A stretch of 64,000 bases of DNA from Novipirellula galeiformis (GCF_007860095.1 NZ_SJPT01000001.1:324212-388211); one strand, 5' to 3'; positions 18,084 to 28,550 are shown, numbered from the stretch's first letter. Program-made: numbers and translations. The notes: generated from the letters alone by a model not told the origin.

Positions 18084-20254
18084 TGGGATCAGGGATCACT
18101 TTCCAATCCAGCGTGATGTTCTTGACGCTCTCGGTCGTGGTGATCGCGATGGGGGGCGTCCTCGCCTGGACCGCTTGTGTTCGTAGTCGGTTTCGGTCAT
18201 CGGTGGTTTGGCTCGAAGGGGTTCGTGTCGCTTTGGTGGCGTTGGCCGTTTTTCTACTCAATCAACCCGAGTTTGTTTATCAAGTCGATCCTATGCGGCG
18301 GCCGACCGTGATGATCTTGGGCGATGATTCGCTGAGCATGGATACCGCGGATGTCGTCAACGAGTGGATGCCCGAGCAAACTCGCCGAGATGCGATTCGT
18401 GACTTGATGGACCCGCAAACGTGGGATCGCTTGAGCGGCGATGCGGATGTGGTCGTTGCTGCGTTCGCGAGTGGAACTGAAAACGATCGAACGGATATCG
18501 ATGCGGCGCTCGCATCGGCGATCAAGGGGTATCCAAGTCTACTCGCCGTGGTGTTGGCATCCGATGGAGATTGGAATTCGGGGGTTGCTCCGGTGGAACG
18601 GGCGACCCAGTTTCGTATGCAGCAAATTCCCATCTTCACAGTCCCGGTGGGCAGCACCGAGCGTCTGCCCGACGTCGAACTGTTGCGTTTTGATGTTCCC
18701 GCGTTGGGGGTCGCAAACAAAATGGTGCGGATTCCGTTTTCGGTGGAGAGTTCGTTAGCACAGGATCAGATTGCGGTCGCCAAGTTGACGGCCTCCGATG
18801 GAACCGAGGTCACCCATGAATTCACCATCGAAGCGATGGGGCAAACCGATAATGTGATTCAATGGGAAGCAAAGCAAGCGGGTGACTTTACGTTGACGTT
18901 GACCCTCCCGATGCATCCTCAAGAGCGGATCGCAAGCAACAATCAACTCACGATGCCGATTTCCATTCCGGAAGAGCGGTTGAAGGTGTTGGTGGTCGAG
19001 ACACGCCCGCGTTGGGAGTATCGTTATTTACGCAATGCGCTTTCACGCGATCCCGGTATCGAGGTCTCGTGTTTGTTGTTTCATCCGGGGTTGAGTAAGA
19101 CCGGAGGCGGAAACCGAGATTACATCGCATCGTTCCCCGCATCGTTGACCGAACTCTCGCAATACGACGTGGTGTTTCTTGGGGACGTCGGGCTTGGAGA
19201 TGATCAGTTATCCGAGGCGCAATGTCGGCTGTTAAAAGGGTTGGTCGAACGACAGGCCAGCGGGCTGGTGTTTATCCCCGGCATTGCCGGAAACACGTTG
19301 TCATTAGTGGATTCGCCGCTGGGGGATTTATTGCCGGTGGTGCTGGATGCATCGCAACCGATGGGGTGGGGATCACGAGCGTCGAGCCACTTTGCCTTGA
19401 CGGAGCTCGGCCGCCACAGTTTGTTGACAAGGCTTGCCGATAACGACGACGAGAATGCCAGAGTGTGGTCTGATTTGCCTGGCTTTCAGTGGTATGCCCC
19501 GATCGTTCGAGCCAAGGCGGGAGCGGAGGTGTTGGCGGTTCACGAGGATGCCTCGAATGAGTACGGCCGAACGCCGTTGGTCGTCACTCGTCCACAGGGC
19601 GCAGGCAAGGTGTTGTTGATGGGGACCGACGGGGCGTGGCGTTGGCGGCGCGGAGTCGAGGACTTGTACCATTATCGATTTTGGGGCCAAGTGGTGCGTT
19701 GGATGGCGTATCAGCACAGTCGCTCTAAAGGTTTGTACTACGCCCCCGAGCAACCCCGCATGCGGCAACGGGTCACGCTGAGTACCAATCGCTTGGATGA
19801 CGACGGGAATCCCTTGAATGCAGGGGAGGTCTCGGCCCGTATTGTTGCGCCGTCGGGGAACACTCAGACGGTCGTGTTAGAAAATACGGGCGGCAACTGG
19901 GGAGCATTCCACGGTGCGTTCACGCCCCGCGAAGCAGGGGATTATCAAGTGACATTGTTGTTTCAGACGAGCGACTCACGATTCGAAACCAAGATTCATG
20001 TTCAAGACGCAATGCTCGAACGAATTGGTAAACCCGCTCGTCCGGAGGTTTTGGCGGAAATCGCCAAGGTGTCGCGTGGGTCGGTGTTGCCGGCCGATGA
20101 GCTCGATGCGATCCTCGATGTCGTGAAGGAAATCTCAATACCGACGCCCCAGGCTCGCCGCGTACAGATCTGGAGTCATCCGCTAGTCGCAATCTTATTG
20201 ATCGGATTGTTGGGGCTATTTTGGACCGCCCGAAAACGCGTAGGATTGATGTAG
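18083..20254 (+). CDS. Large VWA-type membrane protein of the Bat-like operon
   Basis: 723 residues. Two N-terminal helices (about 10-30 and 45-62) are followed by a VWA-like domain with a DxSxS metal site (GDDSLSMD, near residue 77). A Rossmann-like glutamine-amidotransferase-type region starts at about residue 295 (LKVLVVETRPRWEYRYLRNAL), and a single C-terminal helix sits at about 700-718. This order is typical of planctomycete proteins found in MoxR/DUF58 operons, whose function is not known. The start is the ATG at 18083, overlapping the previous stop (TAATG). Confidence 0.88.
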   Translation: MGSGITFQSSVMFLTLSVVVIAMGGVLAWTACVRSRFRSSVVWLEGVRVALVALAVFLLNQPEFVYQVDPMRRPTVMILGDDSLSMDTADVVNEWMPEQTRRDAIRDLMDPQTWDRLSGDADVVVAAFASGTENDRTDIDAALASAIKGYPSLLAVVLASDGDWNSGVAPVERATQFRMQQIPIFTVPVGSTERLPDVELLRFDVPALGVANKMVRIPFSVESSLAQDQIAVAKLTASDGTEVTHEFTIEAMGQTDNVIQWEAKQAGDFTLTLTLPMHPQERIASNNQLTMPISIPEERLKVLVVETRPRWEYRYLRNALSRDPGIEVSCLLFHPGLSKTGGGNRDYIASFPASLTELSQYDVVFLGDVGLGDDQLSEAQCRLLKGLVERQASGLVFIPGIAGNTLSLVDSPLGDLLPVVLDASQPMGWGSRASSHFALTELGRHSLLTRLADNDDENARVWSDLPGFQWYAPIVRAKAGAEVLAVHEDASNEYGRTPLVVTRPQGAGKVLLMGTDGAWRWRRGVEDLYHYRFWGQVVRWMAYQHSRSKGLYYAPEQPRMRQRVTLSTNRLDDDGNPLNAGEVSARIVAPSGNTQTVVLENTGGNWGAFHGAFTPREAGDYQVTLLFQTSDSRFETKIHVQDAMLERIGKPARPEVLAEIAKVSRGSVLPADELDAILDVVKEISIPTPQARRVQIWSHPLVAILLIGLLGLFWTARKRVGLM

Positions 20255-20335
20255 CTTTGGCCGTCATTGGCTTTGCCTCGCTCTGACGCCAGCCGTTACC
20301 GAGTCGATAGAACCCATTCCGTTTAACCAATATTC

Positions 20336-23300
20336 ATGAAGGTTGCCACGAAGCCCTTGAGCGTTTCCTTTTCCAACGACCGCGACAATCGACAACGCGT
20401 TCCGCACACGCTGCGTGGATCGTTGCAGACGTTTCGTAATCGCGTCTGGACCTCGAAGGTCGCCGAATCGATCACGTTGGTGATGGTTGCCGTGGTGGTC
20501 GCACTCTTGTTTGTCGTTGTACTTGATCGGTTTTGGGATACACCGATGTTGGTACGGATGGCGATCTGGTTGCTGGTCGTTGGGGTCGGTTTTGTGATCC
20601 CGTGGGTGCTGTATCGTTGGGTTTGGCAGTGCCGACGACTCGACCAACTCGCTAGATTGTTGCGGCGGCGTGAACCCGGCATCGGGGGCCAATTGTTAGG
20701 CGTGCTCGAGCTGGCCGAGAGCGATCGAGAGCAATCACGCTCGCCTGCCCTGTGCGAGGCCGCGATGGCACAGGTGGCCGAGTTGGTTGCCCAACGTGAT
20801 CTCCGTGAAGCGGTGCCAAAGACTGCGCTGCGTGTGCTAGCGGGAACATTTGCGATTGCCCTCGTGGTGCTTGCGGTGCTGACGTTCTTGGCGACTCCGG
20901 CGGTGACGAGTGCATGCCGTCGATTGCTGATGCCGTGGCAATCGACACCGCGATATACCTTTGTGGAAATCGAGCCCCTTGTTGACTCGATGATCGTTCC
21001 GCATGGTGAGTCGATTCGTTGGCGTGTGAGTTTGAAACCGGAGAGTCGGTGGCGGCCGGCGCAGGCGATCGTTCGCATCGATGGGTTTCTGCAGATCGAT
21101 GCAAAGCGTGAAGCCGATTCCTACACCTTTGAGTTTCCGCCGCGAACTGAAGCGACCGAGATAAAGCTTCGGGTGGGAGATTTGCATCGCACGATGATGT
21201 TGTTGCCAAAGTTGCGTCCTGGGCTCACTTCGGTCACCGCCCAAATGCAACTACCCGATTATTTGAACCGACCTGAAGCGATTGGAATGGATGTTCGTGG
21301 GGGCCGGTTGAGTGGGGTCCAAGGGAGTCGCGTTGATGTGTCGGCGACCGCCTCGAGTCCTCTCCGCAACGCGTCGCTCGACGGTGAAGCGGTCGCGGTC
21401 CAAGGGGCTTCCTTTTCGACCGGAGTGTTCGAAATCACGAAGGAACCCCGCCTGGTGCGACTGGGATGGCAAGACGAAGACGGGCTTCGGGGACGCGATT
21501 TGTTTGAAATGGCGGTGGAGGGAATCGCCGATGCGGCACCCAGCGTCGTCGCTCAAAATCTTGCTCGTGAACAGGTGTTACTGGAGACGGAACAAGTTAA
21601 CTTTCAGCTGCAGACGCTGGATGATTTTGGTGTCAAACGTGTCGGTTTGGTGTGGGACGTAAGTGAGGAGGGGGCGAGTCGGAAAGTTCACGGCGAAAAA
21701 GTGCTCGCCAAGGGCGGCCCGTACGCATCATCGTTAAGTGTCGCGGCGGTTTTTTCCGCAGCTGCGCTGGGGATCAAGCCGGGCGTCGTGGAGTTGCGTT
21801 TGTGGGCCGAAGATTTTTTGCCCGGTCGTGAACGTCAATATTCAACGCCTTACACCTTTTACGTAATGACGACTCAACAGCATGCCCAATGGATCGCGCA
21901 ACAAATGCAGAAGTGGCAGGGGGCGTCGTTGGATGTTCGTGATCGTGAGCTGGGGCTGCACGAGCGAAATAAACAGCTGCGAGCGATGCAGCAGGGTCAA
22001 CTCTCTAACGATGCAATCCGAAACGAACTGCGAAAACAGGTCGTTGCTGAATCGGCCAACGCTCGCCGATTAGACGAATTGACGAAACAGGGTGAATCGT
22101 TATTGCGACAAGCCGCACGCAATACCGAGATCGAAGCCGAGCAAGTCCAAGACTGGGCCGAGATGCTGAAAACGCTTGGCGATATCTCCGAGAACCGTAT
22201 GCCTTCGGTTGCGGAGCTACTGAAGAAAGCATCCGAGCAATCCACAGCCGCCTCCGTGGTTACCGATGACAGCGAACCGGTGGGGCAACGTCGGATGCAG
22301 TCCCGTGAAGGAAAGGGAGAGACCGCGGCAAGTGAAGCGGAGGGCAGCGATTCCGAACCAACGAAAACCCCAAGCGTTGTCGATCAAGAATCGTCTTTGC
22401 AACCCAGTGGTCCGCCTGAAAACGACGGCCGGGCTGAGCCCGCTAAGGAAATGCACGCCGACGATTCAAATTCGCGATTGGACAAGGCGGTGACGATCGT
22501 CGCGGGACCGGTCAACGAATCGGCAGCCAGCGAACCGGAACCGCCCGCCGCCGACGCCAGTTTAGAAGCGGCGGTGGACGAGCAAGCAAAATTGTTAGCC
22601 GAGTTTGAAAAGGTTTCCGATGAACTCGATGCCGTCCTCGCCAATCTCGAAGGCAGCACGTTGGTCAAACGATTGAAGGCCGCGTCGCGTCAACAGGCTC
22701 AGGTGGCTGACGAAATCGCCGATCACCTCGATGTCATGTTTGGAACACGCGATTCCTTCTCGGCAGACGAGCATGCGGTGCTTGAGCGGTTAGCGAAAGT
22801 CGAAGCCGATAGCGCCCTAAAGCTTGCGGCGATTATCTCGGATGTGGAGGGCTACTACTTGCGGCGGACTCTGATGCGATTCAAGTTTGTGCTCGAAGAG
22901 ATGAAGCAACTGGAGGTGGTTGCGTCGTTAGCAAAGCTCAGCCGCCAAATTCATCGAGACCAAGGGCTGGTCATGGCGCAAAGCGAGTTTTGGGCCGATA
23001 CGTTGGATCGCTGGGCTGACGATTTGATTCAAAGCGGTGAAGAGGAGGGGCAAAGCGAGGATGAAAATTCCGACCCGAAAAAGTTGGCATCGCTTCCGCC
23101 CGAAGCGGTTCTGGAGATGCTCAGGATCCTCGAAGGCGAAGTGAACTTGCGCGAGGCGACTCGTGTGGCCGAACAATCCAAGTCGAGTCTTAGTGAGGCG
23201 GAGTACCGGCAAGACGCGATCAGACTAAGTGATCGGCAAACCGAACTTCGCCAGCGAAGCGAACGGTTGGCAAGTGATTTGGAAGCGTTGCCCGATGGAC

Positions 23301-23674
23301 AGGTTCATTTTGAGGGCGACATCAATCTGATGTTGATGGCTAGTCAAACCATGAACGAAGCGGCCAGCATGTTGCGATCGCCCAATACCGCCCGCGAAGC
23401 GATTGCGGCTCAAACCGAAGTGATCGAGATGTTGTTACGCTCTAAGCGAATCAATCCGCAAGGCGGCGGTGAAGGCGGGGCGAGCCCGGAAGGGGGAGGG
23501 CAGGGCGACACCGAAGAGGAGGCGTTGGCATTGTTAGGAGCGGGATTGAACGCGAAAGAGAAGCTGCGTGAAAGTGAGTCATTGCAAATGACCGGTCAGT
23601 CGGGACGGTCGTTGCCGGAAGAGTTCCGCGCCGGACTGGGCGAATACTTTCGACGTTTGGAGGAAAGTCGATGA
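20336..23674 (+). CDS. Very large coiled-coil membrane protein (DUF4175-like)
   Basis: 1112 residues. Three membrane helices lie near residues 42-62, 72-93 and 163-184. The rest appears extracytoplasmic: a beta-rich part to about 510, then long charged helical stretches (about 520-640 and 740-1000) rich in Glu, Gln, Arg and Leu that should form coiled coils, separated by an acidic Ser/Glu/Pro-rich linker (640-735). The end has a Gly-rich patch. Size, topology and position after VWA proteins suggest a DUF4175-type envelope protein. The role is unknown; a scaffold for the other operon products is inference. Its stop overlaps the next start (ATGA, 23671-23674). Confidence 0.82.
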   Translation: MKVATKPLSVSFSNDRDNRQRVPHTLRGSLQTFRNRVWTSKVAESITLVMVAVVVALLFVVVLDRFWDTPMLVRMAIWLLVVGVGFVIPWVLYRWVWQCRRLDQLARLLRRREPGIGGQLLGVLELAESDREQSRSPALCEAAMAQVAELVAQRDLREAVPKTALRVLAGTFAIALVVLAVLTFLATPAVTSACRRLLMPWQSTPRYTFVEIEPLVDSMIVPHGESIRWRVSLKPESRWRPAQAIVRIDGFLQIDAKREADSYTFEFPPRTEATEIKLRVGDLHRTMMLLPKLRPGLTSVTAQMQLPDYLNRPEAIGMDVRGGRLSGVQGSRVDVSATASSPLRNASLDGEAVAVQGASFSTGVFEITKEPRLVRLGWQDEDGLRGRDLFEMAVEGIADAAPSVVAQNLAREQVLLETEQVNFQLQTLDDFGVKRVGLVWDVSEEGASRKVHGEKVLAKGGPYASSLSVAAVFSAAALGIKPGVVELRLWAEDFLPGRERQYSTPYTFYVMTTQQHAQWIAQQMQKWQGASLDVRDRELGLHERNKQLRAMQQGQLSNDAIRNELRKQVVAESANARRLDELTKQGESLLRQAARNTEIEAEQVQDWAEMLKTLGDISENRMPSVAELLKKASEQSTAASVVTDDSEPVGQRRMQSREGKGETAASEAEGSDSEPTKTPSVVDQESSLQPSGPPENDGRAEPAKEMHADDSNSRLDKAVTIVAGPVNESAASEPEPPAADASLEAAVDEQAKLLAEFEKVSDELDAVLANLEGSTLVKRLKAASRQQAQVADEIADHLDVMFGTRDSFSADEHAVLERLAKVEADSALKLAAIISDVEGYYLRRTLMRFKFVLEEMKQLEVVASLAKLSRQIHRDQGLVMAQSEFWADTLDRWADDLIQSGEEEGQSEDENSDPKKLASLPPEAVLEMLRILEGEVNLREATRVAEQSKSSLSEAEYRQDAIRLSDRQTELRQRSERLASDLEALPDGQVHFEGDINLMLMASQTMNEAASMLRSPNTAREAIAAQTEVIEMLLRSKRINPQGGGEGGASPEGGGQGDTEEEALALLGAGLNAKEKLRESESLQMTGQSGRSLPEEFRAGLGEYFRRLEESR

Positions 23675-24738
23675 TCAAGCAAACTCACCTTGTGGCTCTG
23701 TTGTTGTGTTTCTTTGGCGTCTCGATTGGTTTGCCCACGCCCGTGTATGCGCAAGCCGAGCAAGCCCAAGGCCGCGATCCCGTCTCGCGTGATCTGCAAG
23801 AAATGTACGACCGCGGATTAGCGTATTTGCTGCAAACGCAAACCGAAGACGGGACTTGGTCGAGCGGAGGCGAAGCCGGTGCGGGGACCACTGCGCTGGG
23901 ATTGTTGGCGTTTTTAGCTTCGGGTGACGATCCCAATTTTGGACTCTATCGCAGCGCCATTCGTAAATCGCTTCGCAATCTCATTCTCTCTCAGTCGAGT
24001 GAGACCGGATACATGGGACCGAGTATGTATCACCATGGCTTCGCGATGTTGGCGCTCGCCGAGGCCTATGGCGCCGTGGATGAAAGCGACTTGTGGGCCG
24101 CTGGATCCTCGGGCGTCGAAGATGGCGAAAATCAACGGAGTATCGGTCAAGCGTTGGAGTTGGCGGTGCGCTCGGCGTTGACGTCGCAAAAGGTCAATTC
24201 GCTTGGGGCATGGCGTTATTCTCCCGGCGCCAAGGATGCGGATACCTCCGTTAGCGGCGCCGTCATGATGGGGTTGCTGGCCGCCCGCAATGCGGGGATC
24301 GAGGTCTCGGATGAATCGATCGATCGCGCATTGGACTACTTCGCCAGTATGACGTCCGAGAATGGCGCAGTCGGATACGCCGGAGGGCTGAGTGGGTTTG
24401 GGGAATCGTTGGCACGCTCGTCGATCGTTTGTTTACTTTATTCCATCGCTCGGCGAAAAGATTTGCCCCAATACAAGGCGACCGAAACCTATCTGCGTCA
24501 GAACTTGAATGAGCGAACCGGATGGATCGAGTACACGTGGTATTACCAATCCCAGGCTCTTTTTCAAGCCGATGTCAAGTTGTGGGAAACGTGGAACAAA
24601 TCGTTGATCGACAAGCTGAAATCACGACAAAATCCTGACGGCAGTTTTGCGGGGGATTTGGGAGCAGCAAATTCAACCTCGATGTCGCTGTTGGCGTTAG
24701 CGCTGAATTTTCGATTCTTGCCTATCTACGAGCGATAA
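23671..24738 (+). CDS. Exported prenyltransferase/squalene-oxidase-repeat protein
   Basis: 355 residues with a signal peptide (about 1-27, ending PVYA). Repeats of the alpha/alpha-barrel type used by terpene cyclases and prenyltransferase beta subunits are visible: LLQTQTEDGTWSSGG, with TTALGLLAFLA after it, and QNPDGSFAGD with TSMSLLALAL near the end. The catalytic DxDD of squalene cyclases is not seen, so a binding rather than cyclase role is more likely. Linked by overlap to the preceding gene. Confidence 0.85.
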   Translation: MIKQTHLVALLLCFFGVSIGLPTPVYAQAEQAQGRDPVSRDLQEMYDRGLAYLLQTQTEDGTWSSGGEAGAGTTALGLLAFLASGDDPNFGLYRSAIRKSLRNLILSQSSETGYMGPSMYHHGFAMLALAEAYGAVDESDLWAAGSSGVEDGENQRSIGQALELAVRSALTSQKVNSLGAWRYSPGAKDADTSVSGAVMMGLLAARNAGIEVSDESIDRALDYFASMTSENGAVGYAGGLSGFGESLARSSIVCLLYSIARRKDLPQYKATETYLRQNLNERTGWIEYTWYYQSQALFQADVKLWETWNKSLIDKLKSRQNPDGSFAGDLGAANSTSMSLLALALNFRFLPIYER

Positions 24739-24743
24739 ATACG

Positions 24744-26432
24744 ATGCGGGTTGGCTTTACAGTTTTGGTAACACTCGTGGCTCTGTCGGGAGCTCGGTTG
24801 ATAACATCGACGGCCCGTGGGGCGGAGATGCGGGTATGGCTTGTCGATGGAGGGCATGTCGACGGGGTGTTGAGTGGGGAAGGGGACTCCGAACGTATCG
24901 TTTGTGATAGTCCTCTGTTCGTCGATCCGTTACAGTTCGATGTGCGTGTGGTGGAACAGGTTTCGAAGAAAAATGCGATCTTGGGGCGGCGTTATCGTTT
25001 GCGTTCACTGAGCCAAGGGCGGCATGATTTCGGCAGCCCCGCACGCAGCCTGTTCTTGAAAACCGGGGTGCCGGATTGGCGCCGAGTTCCCTGGTCCGCC
25101 ACGGACTCGCTCGCCATGACCCTCGTCGCCGACGGAGTCAAGATAGCGGGGTGGCTCGAGCAGACTGGGACGCCGGACAGCGGGCGGCTCGTTTGGCAGC
25201 CCGCGTTGGCACGCAATGCCACGGAGTTGGCAGCAACGTCACAAGGCAAGATTACGGTCGGTTCACCGCGACGCAGTGAAGTGCCACAGGAATGGGCCGA
25301 TGCGTTGCCCATCAACTACCGTAGCGGAGACTCGGTCGTGGGGTGGATCCAAGGGATCGATTCCAATGGCGTGTCGGTGGAATTACCAGGGCAGGGCAGG
25401 GTGTTGATCGAGAATGCGGAGTTGCATTCGGTCACACTCACGAAAGTCACCAAGCCGCTCGACGTGGATCCGAGGGATCTGCAACGGTTGCTCGTTGTGC
25501 CTCGATCTGAACAGCACAAACCTCCATTGCACGTGGTGGTGTCGGTGACCGGAGATTTGTTGCGAGGGACTGTCGTGGAGTTGAGCGGTGAAGCCCTGGT
25601 GGTCCAAGTGCGATCGAAAATGGTTGTGATTCCGCGTGATCGGGTGGCCAAAATCGTTTGGCTGCGTTCGCAAACGTCCGCCAACGAATCGCTCGTGGTT
25701 GAAACACCAGCACACGAAGTACCTGAGGCATTTCTCGTGCATGCGGAGTTGGTGGATAAACGCAACGTCACGCTCCGTGGGGGGGCCTTCCGCGATCAAA
25801 CCTTGTCGGGGCAGAGCAGGGCGTTGGGGAGCTTTTCTATCGCGTTGAGCGAGGTCAAATCGATCTACTTCGGCCGCGATCCTGTGATGTTGTCGCGGGA
25901 TCAGTCCCCGCTTGCCTGGGGGACTACGGCGGCGACGGTTCCCAGGGCGTATCGTGAACCGCAGACGCGCAAATCCGTTCCACTGGGTAGCGATTCGCGA
26001 TTGCTTGGAAAGCCGGCACCGCCGCTTTCTTTGAAAACCCTCGATGGCGATTCCTTTGATCTCGGGGAGCGTAAAGGACGTGTCGTCGTGCTCGACTTCT
26101 GGGCAAGTTGGAGTGCGCCGAGTTTGCGTTCCTTGGCCGAGGTATCGCAAGTGATCGCTGCGTTGGGAGATGGCGAGGTGGATTGGGTGGCGATCAATCT
26201 TGAAGAGTCCGCCGAGAGCGCCACGCGGGCTCGCAAGCGAGTCGGCGTCGATGCGACTGTATTGTTGGATGTCGACGGAGACGCCGCATACGTTTATCAG
26301 GCAAAGTCGCTGCCGCACACCGTCGTGATCGATCGCAACGGAGTGGTCGTTAACGTGATCGGTCGCGACACGCCAAAGCGGCTTGATATTTTACGCCGCG
26401 CACTACAGCAACGATTTGCCGAGCCGAAATAG
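24744..26432 (+). CDS. Exported TlpA-like thioredoxin-fold protein without CxxC
   Basis: 562 residues with an N-terminal signal peptide (about 1-27). The first 400 residues are beta-rich without a recognised domain. The last 145 form a TlpA/AhpC-type thioredoxin domain (GKPAPPLSLKTLDGDSFDL, then VVVLDFWASWSAPSLRSL). In active relatives the last block reads WCxxC; here both cysteines are serine (S457 and S460), so redox activity is not expected. The cis-Pro region SLPHTVVIDRNG is kept. It is the final gene of the long MoxR operon, five bases after the prenyltransferase-repeat gene. Role unknown. Confidence 0.85.
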   Translation: MRVGFTVLVTLVALSGARLITSTARGAEMRVWLVDGGHVDGVLSGEGDSERIVCDSPLFVDPLQFDVRVVEQVSKKNAILGRRYRLRSLSQGRHDFGSPARSLFLKTGVPDWRRVPWSATDSLAMTLVADGVKIAGWLEQTGTPDSGRLVWQPALARNATELAATSQGKITVGSPRRSEVPQEWADALPINYRSGDSVVGWIQGIDSNGVSVELPGQGRVLIENAELHSVTLTKVTKPLDVDPRDLQRLLVVPRSEQHKPPLHVVVSVTGDLLRGTVVELSGEALVVQVRSKMVVIPRDRVAKIVWLRSQTSANESLVVETPAHEVPEAFLVHAELVDKRNVTLRGGAFRDQTLSGQSRALGSFSIALSEVKSIYFGRDPVMLSRDQSPLAWGTTAATVPRAYREPQTRKSVPLGSDSRLLGKPAPPLSLKTLDGDSFDLGERKGRVVVLDFWASWSAPSLRSLAEVSQVIAALGDGEVDWVAINLEESAESATRARKRVGVDATVLLDVDGDAAYVYQAKSLPHTVVIDRNGVVVNVIGRDTPKRLDILRRALQQRFAEPK

Positions 26433-26679
26433 CTCGCCGACAATCTCGGCATGGTTCTCGGAGTCGATCAGAGCCACGCCGGCTAACGCGGATATTGCAT
26501 CCGAACGAGCCGAAATGTTCCGCCGTTTACGCAACTTCAACGCGAGTAAGCGAGCGAATCTCGCTGTTGCCCCGGTCCCTCGCTGACGCTTCGGGTTATG
26601 AAACGATCCGCGGCTAATGCCCTTCGGCTAAGGTGAATTAAACCGAATCATTCCTACCTCGGTGCTTCACGTCTTGAAA

Positions 26680-27378
26680 TCACGGTACGCTTGGATCGGT
26701 CATCGCGTTTTCCGCAAAGCCTTTGTTTCGCAACAGACAAGCGTCGCAGTGGCCGCAGGGGATGCCGCCTACGCCCGGGTCGTAGCACGATAGCGTTTGC
26801 GAGTAGTCGACGCCTAACGAGATGCCTTTGTTGATGATTTGTGCTTTGGTCAGATGGATCAGCGGAGTGTGAATCTTCATCGGCTGAATGCCTTCGACCC
26901 CCGCTTTGGTGGCGAGGTTAGCCATCGTTTCAAAGGCCGCAATGAAGTCGGGGCGACAATCGGGATAGCCGCTGTAGTCCAACGCGTTGACGCCGATAAA
27001 AATGTCGGTCGAGTGGATCGTTTCGGCAAACGCCAGTGCAAGCGATAGGAATACGGTGTTGCGTGCGGGGACGTAGGTGACGGGAATCGAATGGTCGAGC
27101 GAGTCGAACGCGTCACTTTTGGGGACATGAATCGATGCGTCGGTGAGCGCCGAACCACCAAATTGAGCCAAGTTGATGTCGATCACTCGGTAGGATGCGG
27201 CGTCCAGCGAGGTGGCGAGTTGTTCGGCACGCTCAAGTTCGTATTCGTGGCGTTGCCCGTAACGGAAACTAATCGCATGCGGCGCAAAACCTTCCTCACG
27301 CGCGATCGCCAAGCAAGTGGCGCTGTCCAGGCCGCCAGACAATAGCACCACGGCGCTGCGTTGGGGTGAATTCGTCAT
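26680..27378 (-). CDS. queC: 7-cyano-7-deazaguanine synthase
   Basis: ATP-dependent enzyme (232 residues) that makes preQ0 from 7-carboxy-7-deazaguanine, for queuosine in tRNA or deazaguanine in DNA. The PP-loop SGGLDSAT is at residues 14-21 and the zinc-binding Cys cluster near the C-terminus is [20 protein letters not shown]. The ATG at 27378 is preferred over 27402 because the latter adds eight residues before the first strand. No other queuosine gene is in the window. Confidence 0.95.
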   Translation of the reverse strand: MTNSPQRSAVVLLSGGLDSATCLAIAREEGFAPHAISFRYGQRHEYELERAEQLATSLDAASYRVIDINLAQFGGSALTDASIHVPKSDAFDSLDHSIPVTYVPARNTVFLSLALAFAETIHSTDIFIGVNALDYSGYPDCRPDFIAAFETMANLATKAGVEGIQPMKIHTPLIHLTKAQIINKGISLGVDYSQTLSCYDPGVGGIPCGHCDACLLRNKGFAENAMTDPSVP

Positions 27379-27459
27379 CACAGTATTCTCGAGATTGAGC
27401 ATTCCATCGCGGTTGTGTTTGTCGTTAAACGCATGACGGGCTAGCCGTCGGTCCGCTTT

Positions 27460-28434
27460 CTAGTCGCGTTTGTTCCACAACTTGCGGCCAATCGATGGAT
27501 TGTAATTCGTCCAGTTGCCATCGGCGGAGATGTCGGACTCGATGATGTTGGTGAAGGATTCGATCTTGGCATCGAGGTTATCGATGTGATGCAGCGTCAC
27601 GGCTTCGAGCGTGACCGGCAATTTGGGACTGCCAAATTCGAGCTGACCATGGTGGCTGACGACGAGGTGTTCGAGCTGCAATCGTAAATCGCTCGGAAAC
27701 GGTTCGCCAGCGGAGCCGAGTTCGCGGATCTTGTCTCCCAGCATTTGAATACCGATCACGATGTGGCCGACAAGCTGTCCTCGGTCGGTGTAGGTCGATT
27801 CGCCTTCGCCGGACAATTCTTCGAGTTTCCCTAAGTCGTGCAGAAACGCGCCGAACATCAACAATTCGGTATCGAGTTGGGGATAGCGTGGTCCGACCAG
27901 GGCGCACAGCTCCATCATGTCGACCGTGTGTCGTAGCAATCCGCCGGGGTAAGCGTGGTGGATGCTTACCGCAGCGGCACCAAGTTCAAGCTTTTGCATG
28001 AACGAGTCATCGCAAAGGAATGCTTGACCGAGGCGTCGCAGATGAACGTTATGAAGATCGCCGAGCAATTCGGACAACCGAGCGAGCAGGCGTTGGGATT
28101 GGTCGGCATCAAATCGCTCGAAGTCGGCCACATCGACTTCGCTCGGGTCCATCCGTTCGACGGCGGTCACGATCATCTGAAGCGCGCCGTTGTGGATTTG
28201 GGTGCGACCGACACAGTGCACATAGTCGCCGCGGTCGAATGAATCAAAGATGATTTCATCGGCGTTCCAAAGCATTCCCGAAACGGTGCCCGTGCGATCG
28301 GTAAGTTTCAAAATGATGTACTTTCCGCCTTGGCGATTCACGCGGAGTTGTTTGTCGGATGCGCGAAACGATTGTTCAACCTGTTGGCCGTCGGTTAAAT
28401 CTGAGATGGGTGTACGATTCACGCTGCAGAGCAC
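27460..28434 (-). CDS. YhaM-type 3'-5' exoribonuclease (OB fold plus HD domain)
   Basis: 324 residues. An OB-fold nucleic-acid-binding domain comes first (GGKYIILKLTDRTGTVSGML, residues about 37-56), then an HD hydrolase domain: HHAYPGGLLRHT, AFLHDLGKLEEL and a late VVSHHG. This order and length match YhaM/CBF1-like 3'-5' exoribonucleases, which trim RNA (and sometimes DNA) with a divalent metal. Transcribed toward queC with about 80 bp between; a joint transcript is possible. Confidence 0.88.
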   Translation of the reverse strand: MLCSVNRTPISDLTDGQQVEQSFRASDKQLRVNRQGGKYIILKLTDRTGTVSGMLWNADEIIFDSFDRGDYVHCVGRTQIHNGALQMIVTAVERMDPSEVDVADFERFDADQSQRLLARLSELLGDLHNVHLRRLGQAFLCDDSFMQKLELGAAAVSIHHAYPGGLLRHTVDMMELCALVGPRYPQLDTELLMFGAFLHDLGKLEELSGEGESTYTDRGQLVGHIVIGIQMLGDKIRELGSAGEPFPSDLRLQLEHLVVSHHGQLEFGSPKLPVTLEAVTLHHIDNLDAKIESFTNIIESDISADGNWTNYNPSIGRKLWNKRD

Positions 28435-28550
28435 TTGCGTTGGGGAGCGGTGGGTTAGGGAGATTTGTCACCTAGGATGGCCTTTGGGGGCTAGGATTGG
28501 CAAGGCCCAAGGAAAACGCGTTGGCCGAGACGGTGGGCACGCGTGTCTGG

